A stretch of DNA of 64,000 nt from Helicobacter jaachi (GTDB lineage Bacteria; Campylobacterota; Campylobacteria; Campylobacterales; Helicobacteraceae). The notes below the pieces were generated by a model. It had not been told where the DNA came from. It searched no databases and worked only from the letters and a program-made list of their open reading frames with translations. The position numbers and the translations under genes are program-made. Positions 36,802 through 45,690 of this stretch are shown here, one piece after another. Each line of letters starts with the position of its first letter. Position 1 is the stretch's first letter. The stretch spans positions 44,734 to 108,733 of the forward strand of contig NZ_JRPR02000006.1 of the NCBI RefSeq assembly GCF_000763135.2. The letters are read 5' to 3'.

Positions 36802-39015
36802 TTAGAATTGATACATAAAACTAAGATTACCAGAAATAGTGCTAAAATTTAATGAAGAGCGCGCATACAAACCATAAATAGAGACATACAAATTACCATA
36901 CAAAGGCACAGAGCCGCCCACATAAAGCGTATAACTAAGCACATTGTCATAATCATAGCTTAATGGCTGCCCATTTAGAGACACTTTCATACTTTGTGGC
37001 TTTAAGAGGGCGTGAGCTATCTCAAAGCCGCTAAATAAAGCATAATTTTTCACATAATACTTGCCCTGCGCGCCAAAAGCGATATTAAGCATATTTGCCC
37101 TATAGGCGTCTGCAGCTATACTCAATACATCTGTGCTATTTTCATGAAACGCCCCTTGCGCCATAAGATTATACTGCAAGCCTACATATGGCGTAATATA
37201 CAAACTATGAGCTAAACTAAGCGGCAAGCCCATTTGCGCCTTTAAACCAAATTCCTGATAGCCAAACTGCGCATTGGCAGATATACTATTAAATTGCGCG
37301 CTTTCATTAGTGGCAAAAAGGCTTGTAGTGCGCTTTGTATGGTGCGTGCTATAAGCATAATGTCCCATAAACATAAGCTTAAAATATGATAAATTAAATG
37401 TATTAGACAAGCCCACAAGCATATTGGAGCCTTGCTTTTCCATTATAGAGTCTGCTTGATTTGAAAGCCCATAAGCTGCAAAACCACTTAAAAAATGCGC
37501 TCCTATATACTTGCTAAAGCCTAGTTGCGCGCCATAAAGTGTGCCTTTAGCATTATTGGCGCGCTCATTTGAAAAAAGCGGGGTGATTGATAGATTGTCT
37601 TGCTTTGGCTGCGTGTGCAGCTGCGTGGTAATATTTGTAAGCAGATTCCATGTGCTAATGGGCGCATTAAGGCTTAAAGCACGCACATTATTATTTATTT
37701 CTCCAAGCGTTTGGCTAAGGTAAGCACTATTTCCATAAGTGTAGATTCTGCCATTAAGCCCAGAATCTAGCGCATTAAGAATAGCGGATTCATTACCACT
37801 AAGCCCAGCGCTAAAGGCATCTATGGCTGCTTGATTTTTTCTTAGCGTAATAGCATTAGCATTTTGGGTAGTGTGGATAAAATCATTATGCGCAATGCTT
37901 AAAGTTTGATTGCCACTAATTGTGCCTGTAACAAGCGTGTAGGTGCCTAAATCTGCTCCGGCAATATCAACTATAATCGCTCCAGCGTTGTTAGTAAGAT
38001 TCCCCACAAGTTGCCCCATTTTGCCATTACGCGCGCCAAATCTAAGTGTAGAGCCAACATTATTTGTAACTCCACCTGTAACCTCTAGCGTGCCGCCATA
38101 GATTCTAATCTCTGCATTTTGCGCATTAAATATACTGCCATCTTGCATCATATCTCCGCCATGTGTAGAGATAAGCCTGCCATTAATACTAACCTTCCCA
38201 CCATTAATGACCAAATTCCCACCGCCGCCAAATCCGGGGTCAAATACGCACAAAGCAATGAGACATTTTTCCACATCTGCCTGTCCGCCGTTATAAAAAT
38301 CACCATTAATGGTGCTAGTGCCGCTATTATTTTCAAAAGTTGATGTACTATTATTCCCATAGCCGCCTAAATTGCTACCGATATTTTGCACCTTGCCTGT
38401 GAATGTGATTTCACCGCCATTATTTTGAATGGCATTTTGGATTCTAATCACTTTAGATTCTATATTGAGCTTAGAATCTTGCTCCAAAGTCGTAGTGCCA
38501 TTATGTATAAAAAAAAGTGAATTGCTAAAAGTCGCGCTTGCATTTTGCGCAAGATATAGCCTTGTATTATCACTAAAGTGTATTTTAGAATCTCCCCCAT
38601 AATCCGTAGTCTGTGCATTGATAGTATTACCACTTGAGATAATACTCAAACTCGCTCCACTGCCTACATTGATAGCATTTCTTTCAATGCTTAAAGTATG
38701 CACGCCTATAAGCGCTGCTTGAATATTAGAGCCAATATTTAATCCACCTGAATACCAAGTAGTTGTGCTATCTTGCACTTGGAGTTGATATTGCGAACCT
38801 TGCGTGCCGCTAATATTAAGATTAGGATTGCGCCCATAACCTATAGTTGTGGCTTGCCCATTGCCGCGACTTGAAGTGATAGTATCACTTCTTTGCCCAC
38901 CATTTAGCGTAATATTTGTCGGCAGATTAGTATCTTGATAATCTATCGCGCATAGATTCTGTAATAGGACAAAAAGAGGGAGTGTTTTTATAAAGTTTCT
39001 TGTTAAAAATGGCAT
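36802..39015 (-). CDS. Autotransporter (type V secreted) outer-membrane protein
   Basis: 737 residues: signal peptide (FIKTLPLFVLLQNLCA), a Gly/Asn/Ser/Thr-rich passenger (about 25-440) with repeated strand patterns such as LVINGGKVSINGRLIS and IRIYGGTLEVTGGV (beta-helix type), then a barrel domain of about 270 residues ending in SFMYQF with the terminal Phe. This is the layout of Helicobacter autotransporters of the VacA-like/putative adhesin type; identity of ligand or toxicity is unknown. Two Cys (CLIALC) sit in the passenger. A short linker NLSITPLF precedes the barrel. Confidence 0.85.
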   Translation of the reverse strand: MPFLTRNFIKTLPLFVLLQNLCAIDYQDTNLPTNITLNGGQRSDTITSSRGNGQATTIGYGRNPNLNISGTQGSQYQLQVQDSTTTWYSGGLNIGSNIQAALIGVHTLSIERNAINVGSGASLSIISSGNTINAQTTDYGGDSKIHFSDNTRLYLAQNASATFSNSLFFIHNGTTTLEQDSKLNIESKVIRIQNAIQNNGGEITFTGKVQNIGSNLGGYGNNSTSTFENNSGTSTINGDFYNGGQADVEKCLIALCVFDPGFGGGGNLVINGGKVSINGRLISTHGGDMMQDGSIFNAQNAEIRIYGGTLEVTGGVTNNVGSTLRFGARNGKMGQLVGNLTNNAGAIIVDIAGADLGTYTLVTGTISGNQTLSIAHNDFIHTTQNANAITLRKNQAAIDAFSAGLSGNESAILNALDSGLNGRIYTYGNSAYLSQTLGEINNNVRALSLNAPISTWNLLTNITTQLHTQPKQDNLSITPLFSNERANNAKGTLYGAQLGFSKYIGAHFLSGFAAYGLSNQADSIMEKQGSNMLVGLSNTFNLSYFKLMFMGHYAYSTHHTKRTTSLFATNESAQFNSISANAQFGYQEFGLKAQMGLPLSLAHSLYITPYVGLQYNLMAQGAFHENSTDVLSIAADAYRANMLNIAFGAQGKYYVKNYALFSGFEIAHALLKPQSMKVSLNGQPLSYDYDNVLSYTLYVGGSVPLYGNLYVSIYGLYARSSLNFSTISGNLSFMYQF

Positions 39016-39060
39016 TAGCCTATCCTTTCCTTGACTTTAAGGAGAGGATAGCCAGCTGCC

Positions 39061-40101
39061 TTAAAGCTGTGGTTTTGGTGTTTTTGCAGTTGAAATAGGT
39101 AGCTGTGGATAGGTGATTTGTGGCTTTTCCCCAGTAAGAGAGTGCAAAAATGCCTCAATACTCTTTGCCTCTTTATCAGTAATGCTAATACCAAGCTGCA
39201 CGCTACCCATTTCTTTAATCGCTTCTGTGAGTGTCCAAATCGCGCCATTATGAAAATATGGAGCAGTCTCCGCGACATTTCGCAATGTTGGCGTTTTTAC
39301 CATACCATTTTCATCGCCCTTAAAATCACCCACATTAGCAAACTTATATTTGCCTGCCACTTCAAAAGCCTGCATGCTACCACCTAGATTCACTCCATTA
39401 TGGCAAGCTGTGCAGCCTTTATCAATAAAAAGCTTTAATCCCGCTTGTTCCTCCTTACTCAAAGCCTTTGTATCACCTTCTAAAAATCTATCAAATCTTG
39501 AAGGAGTAATCAAAGTCCGCTCAAAGTTGGCGATTGCATCGGCGATGTTATCAAAATTTACGCCACTTTTTCCATAAATATTCTTAAACTCTTTAACATA
39601 TTCAGGCAAAGAGGCAATTTTCTCTACTGCCAGTTTAGCAGGTGTCGCCATTTCTGGTTCTGCCTCGATAGGACCTTTGGCTTGGTCAGCAAGTGTGCCT
39701 GCTCGACCATCCCAAAACTGCGTAGTGTTTAATATAGCATTATACACACTTGGTGAATTGAGATGATGGGGGTTAATCGCCCATCTGTGTCCGATAGCTG
39801 CGGAGATTCCATCTACGCCGCCTAAGCCCAAATTATGACAAGTATTACAACTAATAATGCCACTTTTTGAAAGTCTTGGCTCAAAATATAGCTTCTTGCC
39901 TAGCTCTGCCTTTGCTTGCGTGAATTTGCTTGCTTTTATGCCATTTTCTTTGAGCAAATTATCAACTTCTGCTTGATTTTTAGGCAATGCCCTTAAATTC
40001 GCTTCTTTTGCTTCATCAATAAGCGAGCTAGCCGCATTAAGCGCACTCAAAGATAGCCCACAAACAATAACTGCTGATGTAATGAAAGTAATGCCTTTCA
40101 T
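39061..40101 (-). CDS. Di-haem cytochrome c peroxidase
   Basis: 346 residues, exported by the signal peptide ending ALNAASS. Two CxxCH haem sites are seen: CNTCHNLGLGGVDG (about residue 84) and CTACHNGVNLGG (about 230). The family residues RWAINPHHLNSPSVYNAIL, FWDGRAGTLADQAKGPI and KTPTLRNVAETAPYFHNG are present. It reduces hydrogen peroxide in the periplasm with electrons from cytochrome c. A candidate Fur or PerR-like operator lies about 75 bp upstream of its start. Confidence 0.95.
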   Translation of the reverse strand: MKGITFITSAVIVCGLSLSALNAASSLIDEAKEANLRALPKNQAEVDNLLKENGIKASKFTQAKAELGKKLYFEPRLSKSGIISCNTCHNLGLGGVDGISAAIGHRWAINPHHLNSPSVYNAILNTTQFWDGRAGTLADQAKGPIEAEPEMATPAKLAVEKIASLPEYVKEFKNIYGKSGVNFDNIADAIANFERTLITPSRFDRFLEGDTKALSKEEQAGLKLFIDKGCTACHNGVNLGGSMQAFEVAGKYKFANVGDFKGDENGMVKTPTLRNVAETAPYFHNGAIWTLTEAIKEMGSVQLGISITDKEAKSIEAFLHSLTGEKPQITYPQLPISTAKTPKPQL

Positions 40102-40174
40102 CTTTTCCTCCTTATTTGGTTTAAATGCGTATTTATTCTATTAGTAAAATTATTAAGACAAAATAAATATTTTT

Positions 40175-40189
40175 TAATAATTATTATTT
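40175..40189. promoter_or_regulatory. Candidate Fur-type box between ccp and cstA
   Basis: TAATAATTATTATTT matches 14 of 15 positions of the H. pylori Fur consensus TAATAATnATTATTA. It lies in the divergent region, 74 bp from the peroxidase start. AT-rich composition raises the chance of a coincidental match. Confidence 0.45.
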
Positions 40190-40391
40190 TTTAATATAAA
40201 TGTGAGTAATTTACAATAAATCATTCTCGGTATATCATCACGCATTCAAAAATCTTTAAATAAGTGCAAAAGGTTACTTTATTTCTTATTACCACGCAAA
40301 ATTCCTAAATCTTTGCCTTAGCATCAAAGCTTTAAGTTTGAAATGTTTAGACTAGATATTGCAACAATCTCATTTGTGTAAAGGAGCATTT

Positions 40392-42539
40392 ATGAATAAA
40401 ATCTTAAGTATAGGATTGTGGGCAGTTGTAGCACTCATTGGTGCTTGGTGCTTTGGCGTGCTAGCCCTGCATACGGGTGAACGCATTTCAGCCGTGTGGA
40501 TTGTGGTTGCCGCAGTGTGTATTTATACAATAGCCTATCGCTATTACTCAAAATATATCGCTACTAAAGTGCTAGCCCTTGATGATAATCGTGCCACGCC
40601 TGCTGTAGTGAATAATGATGGACGAGATTTTGTGCCAACAAACAAAATCGTGCTTTTTGGACATCATTTTGCCGCTATTGCTGGAGCTGGACCACTAGTA
40701 GGACCAATCCTAGCCGCACAAATGGGATATTTACCAAGTATGATTTGGATTGTCGTAGGCGTAGTGCTAGCTGGTGCTGTGCATGATTTTACTGTGCTTT
40801 TTATCTCTATGCGCAGAAATGGCAAATCTTTGGGCGAAATCATTAAGCTAGAATTAGGCAAAGGTGTAGGAAGTATCGCTATGTTAGGGATTTTAGGCAT
40901 TATGATGCTCATCATTGCTATTCTAGCGCTTGTGGTTGTAAATGCCCTTGCAGAATCTCCCTGGGGACTTTTCACTATCGCTATGACTATTCCTATTGCC
41001 ATTTATATGGGACTTCATATGCGCTTTTTTCGCCCGGGGAAAATTGGCGAGGCAAGCATCATAGGCTTTGTCTTGCTGCTTTTAGCGCTATATTATGGGC
41101 GAGATGTAGCTGCACACCCACAACTTGCGGCACTTTTTACATTTTCTCCTGTTACACTCACTTATGTAATGATTATTTATGGCTTTATTGCAGCTATTTT
41201 ACCTGTATGGTTTCTGCTTGCGCCACGCGATTATTTAAGCACATTTTTAAAAATTGGCGTTATCGTGCTTATGGCTGGAGGCATTTTAGTAGTTGCGCCT
41301 GATATTCAATTCCCTAGCACTACAAAATTTGTCGATGGCACAGGACCTGTATTTAGTGGGCAGCTTTTTCCATTTTTATTTATCACCATTGCTTGTGGAG
41401 CCATTAGCGGATTCCATGCGCTTATTTCAACGGGCACAACGCCTAAAATGCTTGAAAAAGAATCTCATGCAAGAATGGTAGGCTATGGCTCAATGGTTAT
41501 GGAATCTGCCGTAGCAGTTATGGCTCTTGTGGCAGCCGTCATTCTCACACCGGGCTTATATTTTGCCATCAATGTAGCTCCCGCAACACTTGACACACAA
41601 AATATTAGTGACATAGCAGAAGCAGCAAGCGTTGCTGCGCAAACCATTAGTAATTGGGGATTTGTCATCACGCCTGAGCAGATTCTAAACACCGCTCAAG
41701 AAATTGGTGAGAAAAATATCCTTAGCAAAGTGGGCGGCGCACCTACATTTGCGATAGGCTTGGCAACTATCATTTCTCAAGTGCCACTTTTTAATCAAGG
41801 CTCTATGGCATTTTGGTATCACTTTGCTATTTTATTTGAAGCTTTATTTATCCTCACCGCTGTAGATGCTGGCACACGCGCTGGGCGATTTATGGTGCAA
41901 GATGTGCTTGGCAATGTGTATAAGCCTATCGGCAACATTCATTCTATGTTTTGGGGGATTGTCGCTACCCTTATTTGCGTGGCTGGCTGGGGATATATCC
42001 TCTATCAGGGCGTAACAGACCCACAAGGCGGTGTAAAATCGCTTTGGACACTCTTTGGCGTTTCAAATCAAATGCTAGCGGGTATGGCTCTACTCACAGT
42101 TATTGCTGTGCTTTTCAAAATGGGCAAGGCAAAGCAAGCATGGGTGGCTATTCTCCCTGCGGTTTGGGTGCTTGTAAGCACACTCTATGCGGGAATCTTA
42201 AAACTCTTGCCCGCCAATGGTGAAAAAGTGCATGATTCTGTAAGCCACATAGCATTATGGCAAATCAACTCACAAAAGGCTGCAGCAGCACTACAAGAAG
42301 CCCAAAATACCATAGATACGCAAGCGGCTGCAGATTTAATAGCAAGCGCGGCAAAATTCTCAACCATCGCTCATAATAATCTCATTAACGCGCTGCTTTG
42401 CGCTTTATTTATGGTGGTTACCTGCCTTGTGCTTATTCAGTGTGTGAAAATCTGCATAGCCTGCGTGCGAGGTGAAAAGCTCCCATTAGCCGAAACACCC
42501 TACAAAAAGGTAGCCGATTACAATACTACATTGAGGTAG
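40392..42539 (+). CDS. cstA: Carbon starvation protein CstA (pyruvate/peptide transporter)
   Basis: 715 residues with about 16-18 membrane helices. The CstA-family signatures are AYRYYSKYIATKVL, FGHHFAAIAGAGPLVGPILAAQMGYLP, GAVHDFTVLFISMRRNGKS, GAISGFHALISTGTTPKML and FVILFEALFILTAVDAGTRAGRFM. CstA transports pyruvate in E. coli and is linked to peptide use in Campylobacter and Helicobacter. I use ATG 40392, 5 nt after AAGGAG. A YbdD-like partner gene, normally adjacent, is at 33.2-33.4 kb. The C-terminal EKLPLAETPYKKV region is cytoplasmic. Confidence 0.95.
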   Translation: MNKILSIGLWAVVALIGAWCFGVLALHTGERISAVWIVVAAVCIYTIAYRYYSKYIATKVLALDDNRATPAVVNNDGRDFVPTNKIVLFGHHFAAIAGAGPLVGPILAAQMGYLPSMIWIVVGVVLAGAVHDFTVLFISMRRNGKSLGEIIKLELGKGVGSIAMLGILGIMMLIIAILALVVVNALAESPWGLFTIAMTIPIAIYMGLHMRFFRPGKIGEASIIGFVLLLLALYYGRDVAAHPQLAALFTFSPVTLTYVMIIYGFIAAILPVWFLLAPRDYLSTFLKIGVIVLMAGGILVVAPDIQFPSTTKFVDGTGPVFSGQLFPFLFITIACGAISGFHALISTGTTPKMLEKESHARMVGYGSMVMESAVAVMALVAAVILTPGLYFAINVAPATLDTQNISDIAEAASVAAQTISNWGFVITPEQILNTAQEIGEKNILSKVGGAPTFAIGLATIISQVPLFNQGSMAFWYHFAILFEALFILTAVDAGTRAGRFMVQDVLGNVYKPIGNIHSMFWGIVATLICVAGWGYILYQGVTDPQGGVKSLWTLFGVSNQMLAGMALLTVIAVLFKMGKAKQAWVAILPAVWVLVSTLYAGILKLLPANGEKVHDSVSHIALWQINSQKAAAALQEAQNTIDTQAAADLIASAAKFSTIAHNNLINALLCALFMVVTCLVLIQCVKICIACVRGEKLPLAETPYKKVADYNTTLR

Positions 42540-42560
42540 TGCTCGAAAGTAACGACCTGC

Positions 42561-42682
42561 TAGATTCTATAAATACCACGCTGTTGCTTTTTAAAAAAGT
42601 GGCGTGGTCTTATTGGTCAGAGCATGCGGTCGTTGGCTTTTCTACCATCGCCTTTGCCGCATGGTCTTGCTTACAGAATCTA
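42561..42682 (-). repeat. Degenerate dispersed structured element, copy E (minus orientation)
   Basis: Bounded by TAGATTCTA (42561-42569) and AGAATCTA (42675-42682). On the minus strand it keeps the distal hairpin: CCACGC ... GCGTGG arms around AAAAAGC, fully paired. The AAGTTGATAG hairpin is missing or unrecognisable. It lies directly between cstA and the cupin gene, which are convergent. Confidence 0.6.
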
Positions 42683-43024
42683 CTTTAGCACAGCATTTAC
42701 GCGCTGCACGCTATCACCATGTGCCAAACTTAGGCGCACAATGCTATCTTTGAGGGCTTTAAGCGAATGAGGGATGTTCGCCTCAAGACTAATCATATCT
42801 AGGGCTTTAAGCTCAAAAATCTCTTTCTCAACTTCAAAATGAATATATCCGCTTAACACCTGCACGCTAATGGCAAATGGAGCTTTATGCTTTTTCATCT
42901 CCCCGCCCTCACCCATAGCGATTTGGATTTCTTTGCTTGCGTTATTTTGAGCTAGGACATTTACTTTTACTTCGCCCTTTATGAGTTCAGCCTCGCTCCA
43001 ATGCGTAACCTGTGCTATCATCAT
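42680..43024 (-). CDS. Small cupin-fold protein
   Basis: 114 residues, one cupin barrel: GEGGEMKKHKAPFAISVQVLSGYIHFEV (first cupin motif with His) and LKALDMISLEANIPHSLKALKDSIVRLSL (second motif, P-H-S). It resembles single-domain cupins of unknown catalytic role, possibly sensing small molecules. Start ATG 43024 (next to ATG 43021), with GAAAGGA upstream. It is alone, convergent with cstA; its last codons reach into the degenerate repeat copy. Confidence 0.8.
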   Translation of the reverse strand: MMIAQVTHWSEAELIKGEVKVNVLAQNNASKEIQIAMGEGGEMKKHKAPFAISVQVLSGYIHFEVEKEIFELKALDMISLEANIPHSLKALKDSIVRLSLAHGDSVQRVNAVLK

Positions 43025-43140
43025 TAATCCTTTCAAATAAATTTCACGCACTTATAGCACATTTGCACATAACAAAACTTAGCAAGCGTTAAGATTTTAC
43101 AGAATCTGCTCTTGCAAAAATTCACAAAAATAGCACTGCC

Positions 43141-44391
43141 CTATTTAAACAAACCTCTTAGTCGTTTTTTGCCAAATTCCACGCCGGGCTGGTCATAAGT
43201 ATTCACATCAAATAACGCGCCCACGCAAGAAGTGAGCAGCTCATAATACGCTATAAGCGTGCCAACGCTCTCTTCACATAAACGCTCCACCTCGATGCAA
43301 TCTACCAAAATTCCCTCATGCTCTAGCGTCTGCATAGTTGCAATGCGCTGATTGTCAAGCAATGTGGCAAAGCTTATGCCATTGACAAAATTTGTAGTCT
43401 CTAAAAACGCAAGCTGCATATCTGGGATAATAGGCTTAGGATTACACGCAGGATTGAGACTTAGAAAAGTTACACTTTTATCCTGCATACCCTGCACGAT
43501 GAGTTGCAAAAATGAATGCTGGTCAATGCTGCCAATAAGCCCAATAGGACTTAAGCCCACTCTTTTGCCTTGTGCATTAATTTTCCCCAAACTCTCGCCC
43601 CACAACTGCACATACCACGCATTAAAATGCGTAAAAATACTTGAGTATGAAAATAGCACATTCATGGGAATTTGCTCATAGTGCTTAGCATAAGTTATGG
43701 CTTTATGCAAAATATGTGCTTCTTTTTGCTCAAAAAATCGGCGCATAATGCCCGCCGCACCGCGCAAAATCGCCTCCACATCAAAGCCCAAAATAGCCAA
43801 AGGCACAATCCCCACAGCGCTAAGCACGGAAAATCGCCCTCCCACATTTGATGCGATATTTATATAGTGTATAGATTCTGTGCGCGCCCACTGCTCAAGC
43901 GGAGATTGCGCATCAGTGATAATGAGCAAATGCGCCTTATTGTGCGGATTTTTTAGTATCTCATATTTGTGAAGTATAAATTTAAGGAGCGAAGAAGTCT
44001 CAATAGTAGTTCCAGATTTTGAAATAACAATAAAAAGCGCGCGCTCTAGCTGCACATCTTGCAGACTTTGAGCCACACAAATAGGGTCTGTATGCTCCAA
44101 AAATACAAGTTTTATGCTCTTCCTGCAAGGCAAATGCGACAACATAGAATCTATAGCCTTTAGCCCCAAAGAACTGCCGCCAATGCCCACAATCACCAAG
44201 TGCGTTATAGAATCTAGCTTATCTTTATGACTTGAAATATACGCGCTCGCCTCTTTAGACGCTTTATCTTCAAAGGGCAAATGATAATAGCCACTCTTTT
44301 GGCTTTCCCTCTCTCGCGCAATGGCGTTTAAAAGGCTATCACAAGCTGCTTGCGGGGCTAGATTCTCAAAATGAAGTGAAAATTTAACCAT
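43141..44391 (-). CDS. pgi: Glucose-6-phosphate isomerase Pgi
   Basis: Pgi interconverts glucose-6-phosphate and fructose-6-phosphate. Signatures seen: IVGIGGSSLGLKAI, VISKSGTTIETS, NVGGRFSVLSAVG (family signature 1), IDQHSFLQL (His-containing signature 2) and DQPGVEFGKKRL near the end. The protein is 416 residues, the short form known in Campylobacter rather than the roughly 550-residue enterobacterial form. It follows gapA by 9 nt, giving a gapA-pgi operon. Confidence 0.95.
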   Translation of the reverse strand: MVKFSLHFENLAPQAACDSLLNAIARERESQKSGYYHLPFEDKASKEASAYISSHKDKLDSITHLVIVGIGGSSLGLKAIDSMLSHLPCRKSIKLVFLEHTDPICVAQSLQDVQLERALFIVISKSGTTIETSSLLKFILHKYEILKNPHNKAHLLIITDAQSPLEQWARTESIHYINIASNVGGRFSVLSAVGIVPLAILGFDVEAILRGAAGIMRRFFEQKEAHILHKAITYAKHYEQIPMNVLFSYSSIFTHFNAWYVQLWGESLGKINAQGKRVGLSPIGLIGSIDQHSFLQLIVQGMQDKSVTFLSLNPACNPKPIIPDMQLAFLETTNFVNGISFATLLDNQRIATMQTLEHEGILVDCIEVERLCEESVGTLIAYYELLTSCVGALFDVNTYDQPGVEFGKKRLRGLFK

Positions 44392-44400
44392 AGCCCACCC

Positions 44401-45417
44401 TTACAAATCTTTACAAATATGCTCGCACATATCAATTAGTCGGTATGTGTAGCCCATCTCATTATCATACCACGCTAGAATCTTAGCTAGAGAGCCATTT
44501 GCCTCATTGTCAATCACCATGCACTTATCAGGCACGATAATGCTACTATATAAGAAGCCCACAAAGTCGCTTGAGACGCGCATTTCCTCATCAATGAGCA
44601 GTGAGCCTTTCAAGCTAGATTCTAAAATCTCGCCATTTGCCGCGTCCTCAAAGGCTTTTAACATAGAATCTTTATCCGTGCGCGTCTTAAGATTTACAGA
44701 TAAATCAATAAGGCTTACATCAGGTGTAGGCACGCGAATGGCAATACCATTTAGCTTCCCGCTTAGATGCGGCATCACAAGCCCTATTGCTTTTGCCGCC
44801 CCAGTGCTAGTGGGTATCATATTAAGCGCTGCAGCGCGTGCGCGGCGCAAATCTTTGTGCTTAGTATCAAGCAAATTTTGGTCATTCGTGTAGCTATGAA
44901 TGGTCGTCATTAAGCCATTTTCAATGCCAAAGACAGAATCTAGCACTTTCACAATGGGCGCTAGGGCATTTGTCGTGCATGAGGCATTTGAGATTATGCT
45001 CTCTCCAGCGTATTCCTTATGATTCACGCCATATACAAATGTGGGCGTATTATCGGCAGGGGCAGATATTATCACTCTTTTGACATTATTTTTTAGATGG
45101 ACTTTTGATTTTTCTAGTGAGTTAAACTTGCCGGTGCATTCTATCACACACTCTGCCTCGCCAAAATCTAAATTTGCAGGGTCTCTATCGCTTAAGACTC
45201 TCACAGGCTTATTATTCATCTCTAGCGTATTGTCATTTATTTTTTTCACAAAGTCAAAGCCGCGATGCACGGAGTCATAATGCAATAAATGCACGAGTGT
45301 GTCAATTGGCATTGTGGTATTTATCGCTACTAATTCTAGGTCATCACTACAATCTAAAAGCCTAATCGCGCAAAGCCCAATTCTGCCTGTGCCATTTACT
45401 GCTACTTTTGTTGCCAT
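44401..45417 (-). CDS. gapA: Glyceraldehyde-3-phosphate dehydrogenase
   Basis: 338 residues: NAD-binding [17 protein letters not shown] at the N-terminus, the catalytic Cys in [12 protein letters not shown] (about residue 152) and the substrate-binding [18 protein letters not shown]. It oxidises glyceraldehyde-3-phosphate in glycolysis or the reverse direction in gluconeogenesis. Coenzyme preference cannot be fixed by eye. GGAGCG precedes the ATG. It is upstream of pgi in the same operon and divergent from tRNA-Arg. Confidence 0.96.
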   Translation of the reverse strand: MATKVAVNGTGRIGLCAIRLLDCSDDLELVAINTTMPIDTLVHLLHYDSVHRGFDFVKKINDNTLEMNNKPVRVLSDRDPANLDFGEAECVIECTGKFNSLEKSKVHLKNNVKRVIISAPADNTPTFVYGVNHKEYAGESIISNASCTTNALAPIVKVLDSVFGIENGLMTTIHSYTNDQNLLDTKHKDLRRARAAALNMIPTSTGAAKAIGLVMPHLSGKLNGIAIRVPTPDVSLIDLSVNLKTRTDKDSMLKAFEDAANGEILESSLKGSLLIDEEMRVSSDFVGFLYSSIIVPDKCMVIDNEANGSLAKILAWYDNEMGYTYRLIDMCEHICKDL

Positions 45418-45479
45418 ATCCGCTCCTTATGGTAATTATTTACGGCTTGCTAAGGCTTAAATCCAAAGCAACCCTGTGC

Positions 45480-45501
45480 TTATAGAATCTAGATTCTATA
45501 A
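45480..45501. repeat. 22-bp perfect palindrome from two abutting 11-bp motifs
   Basis: TTATAGAATCT is followed directly by AGATTCTATAA, a perfect palindrome 63 bp upstream of gapA and 67 bp before the tRNA-Arg promoter. It is in a divergent promoter region, so a terminator role is unlikely. Confidence 0.85.
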
Positions 45502-45567
45502 ACTGCAATGTAATGGCAGGATTGTAGCACAAAAATATTTATCATTTATCTCTATGTTTTTCTGTGC

Positions 45568-45596
45568 TTGATTTCTAGGTTAAATGAGTGTAAAAT
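45568..45596 (+). promoter_or_regulatory. Promoter of tRNA-Arg (CCT)
   Basis: TTGATT (45568-45573) and TAAAAT (45591-45596) with a 17-bp spacer, 16 bp before the tRNA. Confidence 0.6.
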
Positions 45597-45612
45597 ACCC
45601 GACTATTTTAAA

Positions 45613-45689
45613 GTCCTCGTAGCTCAGCTGGATAGAGCACACGATTCCTAATCGTGAGGCCATGCGTTCAAATCGCATCGAGGACACCA
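45613..45689 (+). tRNA. tRNA-Arg (CCT)
   Basis: Acceptor GTCCTCG/CGAGGAC, D-arm TAGCTCAGCTGGATAGAGC, anticodon stem CACGA/TCGTG around TTCCTAA (anticodon CCT), T-loop GTTCAAATC, discriminator A and encoded CCA. Its end is 1 bp before the ppk stop codon on the other strand. Confidence 0.95.
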
Positions 45690-45690
45690 C

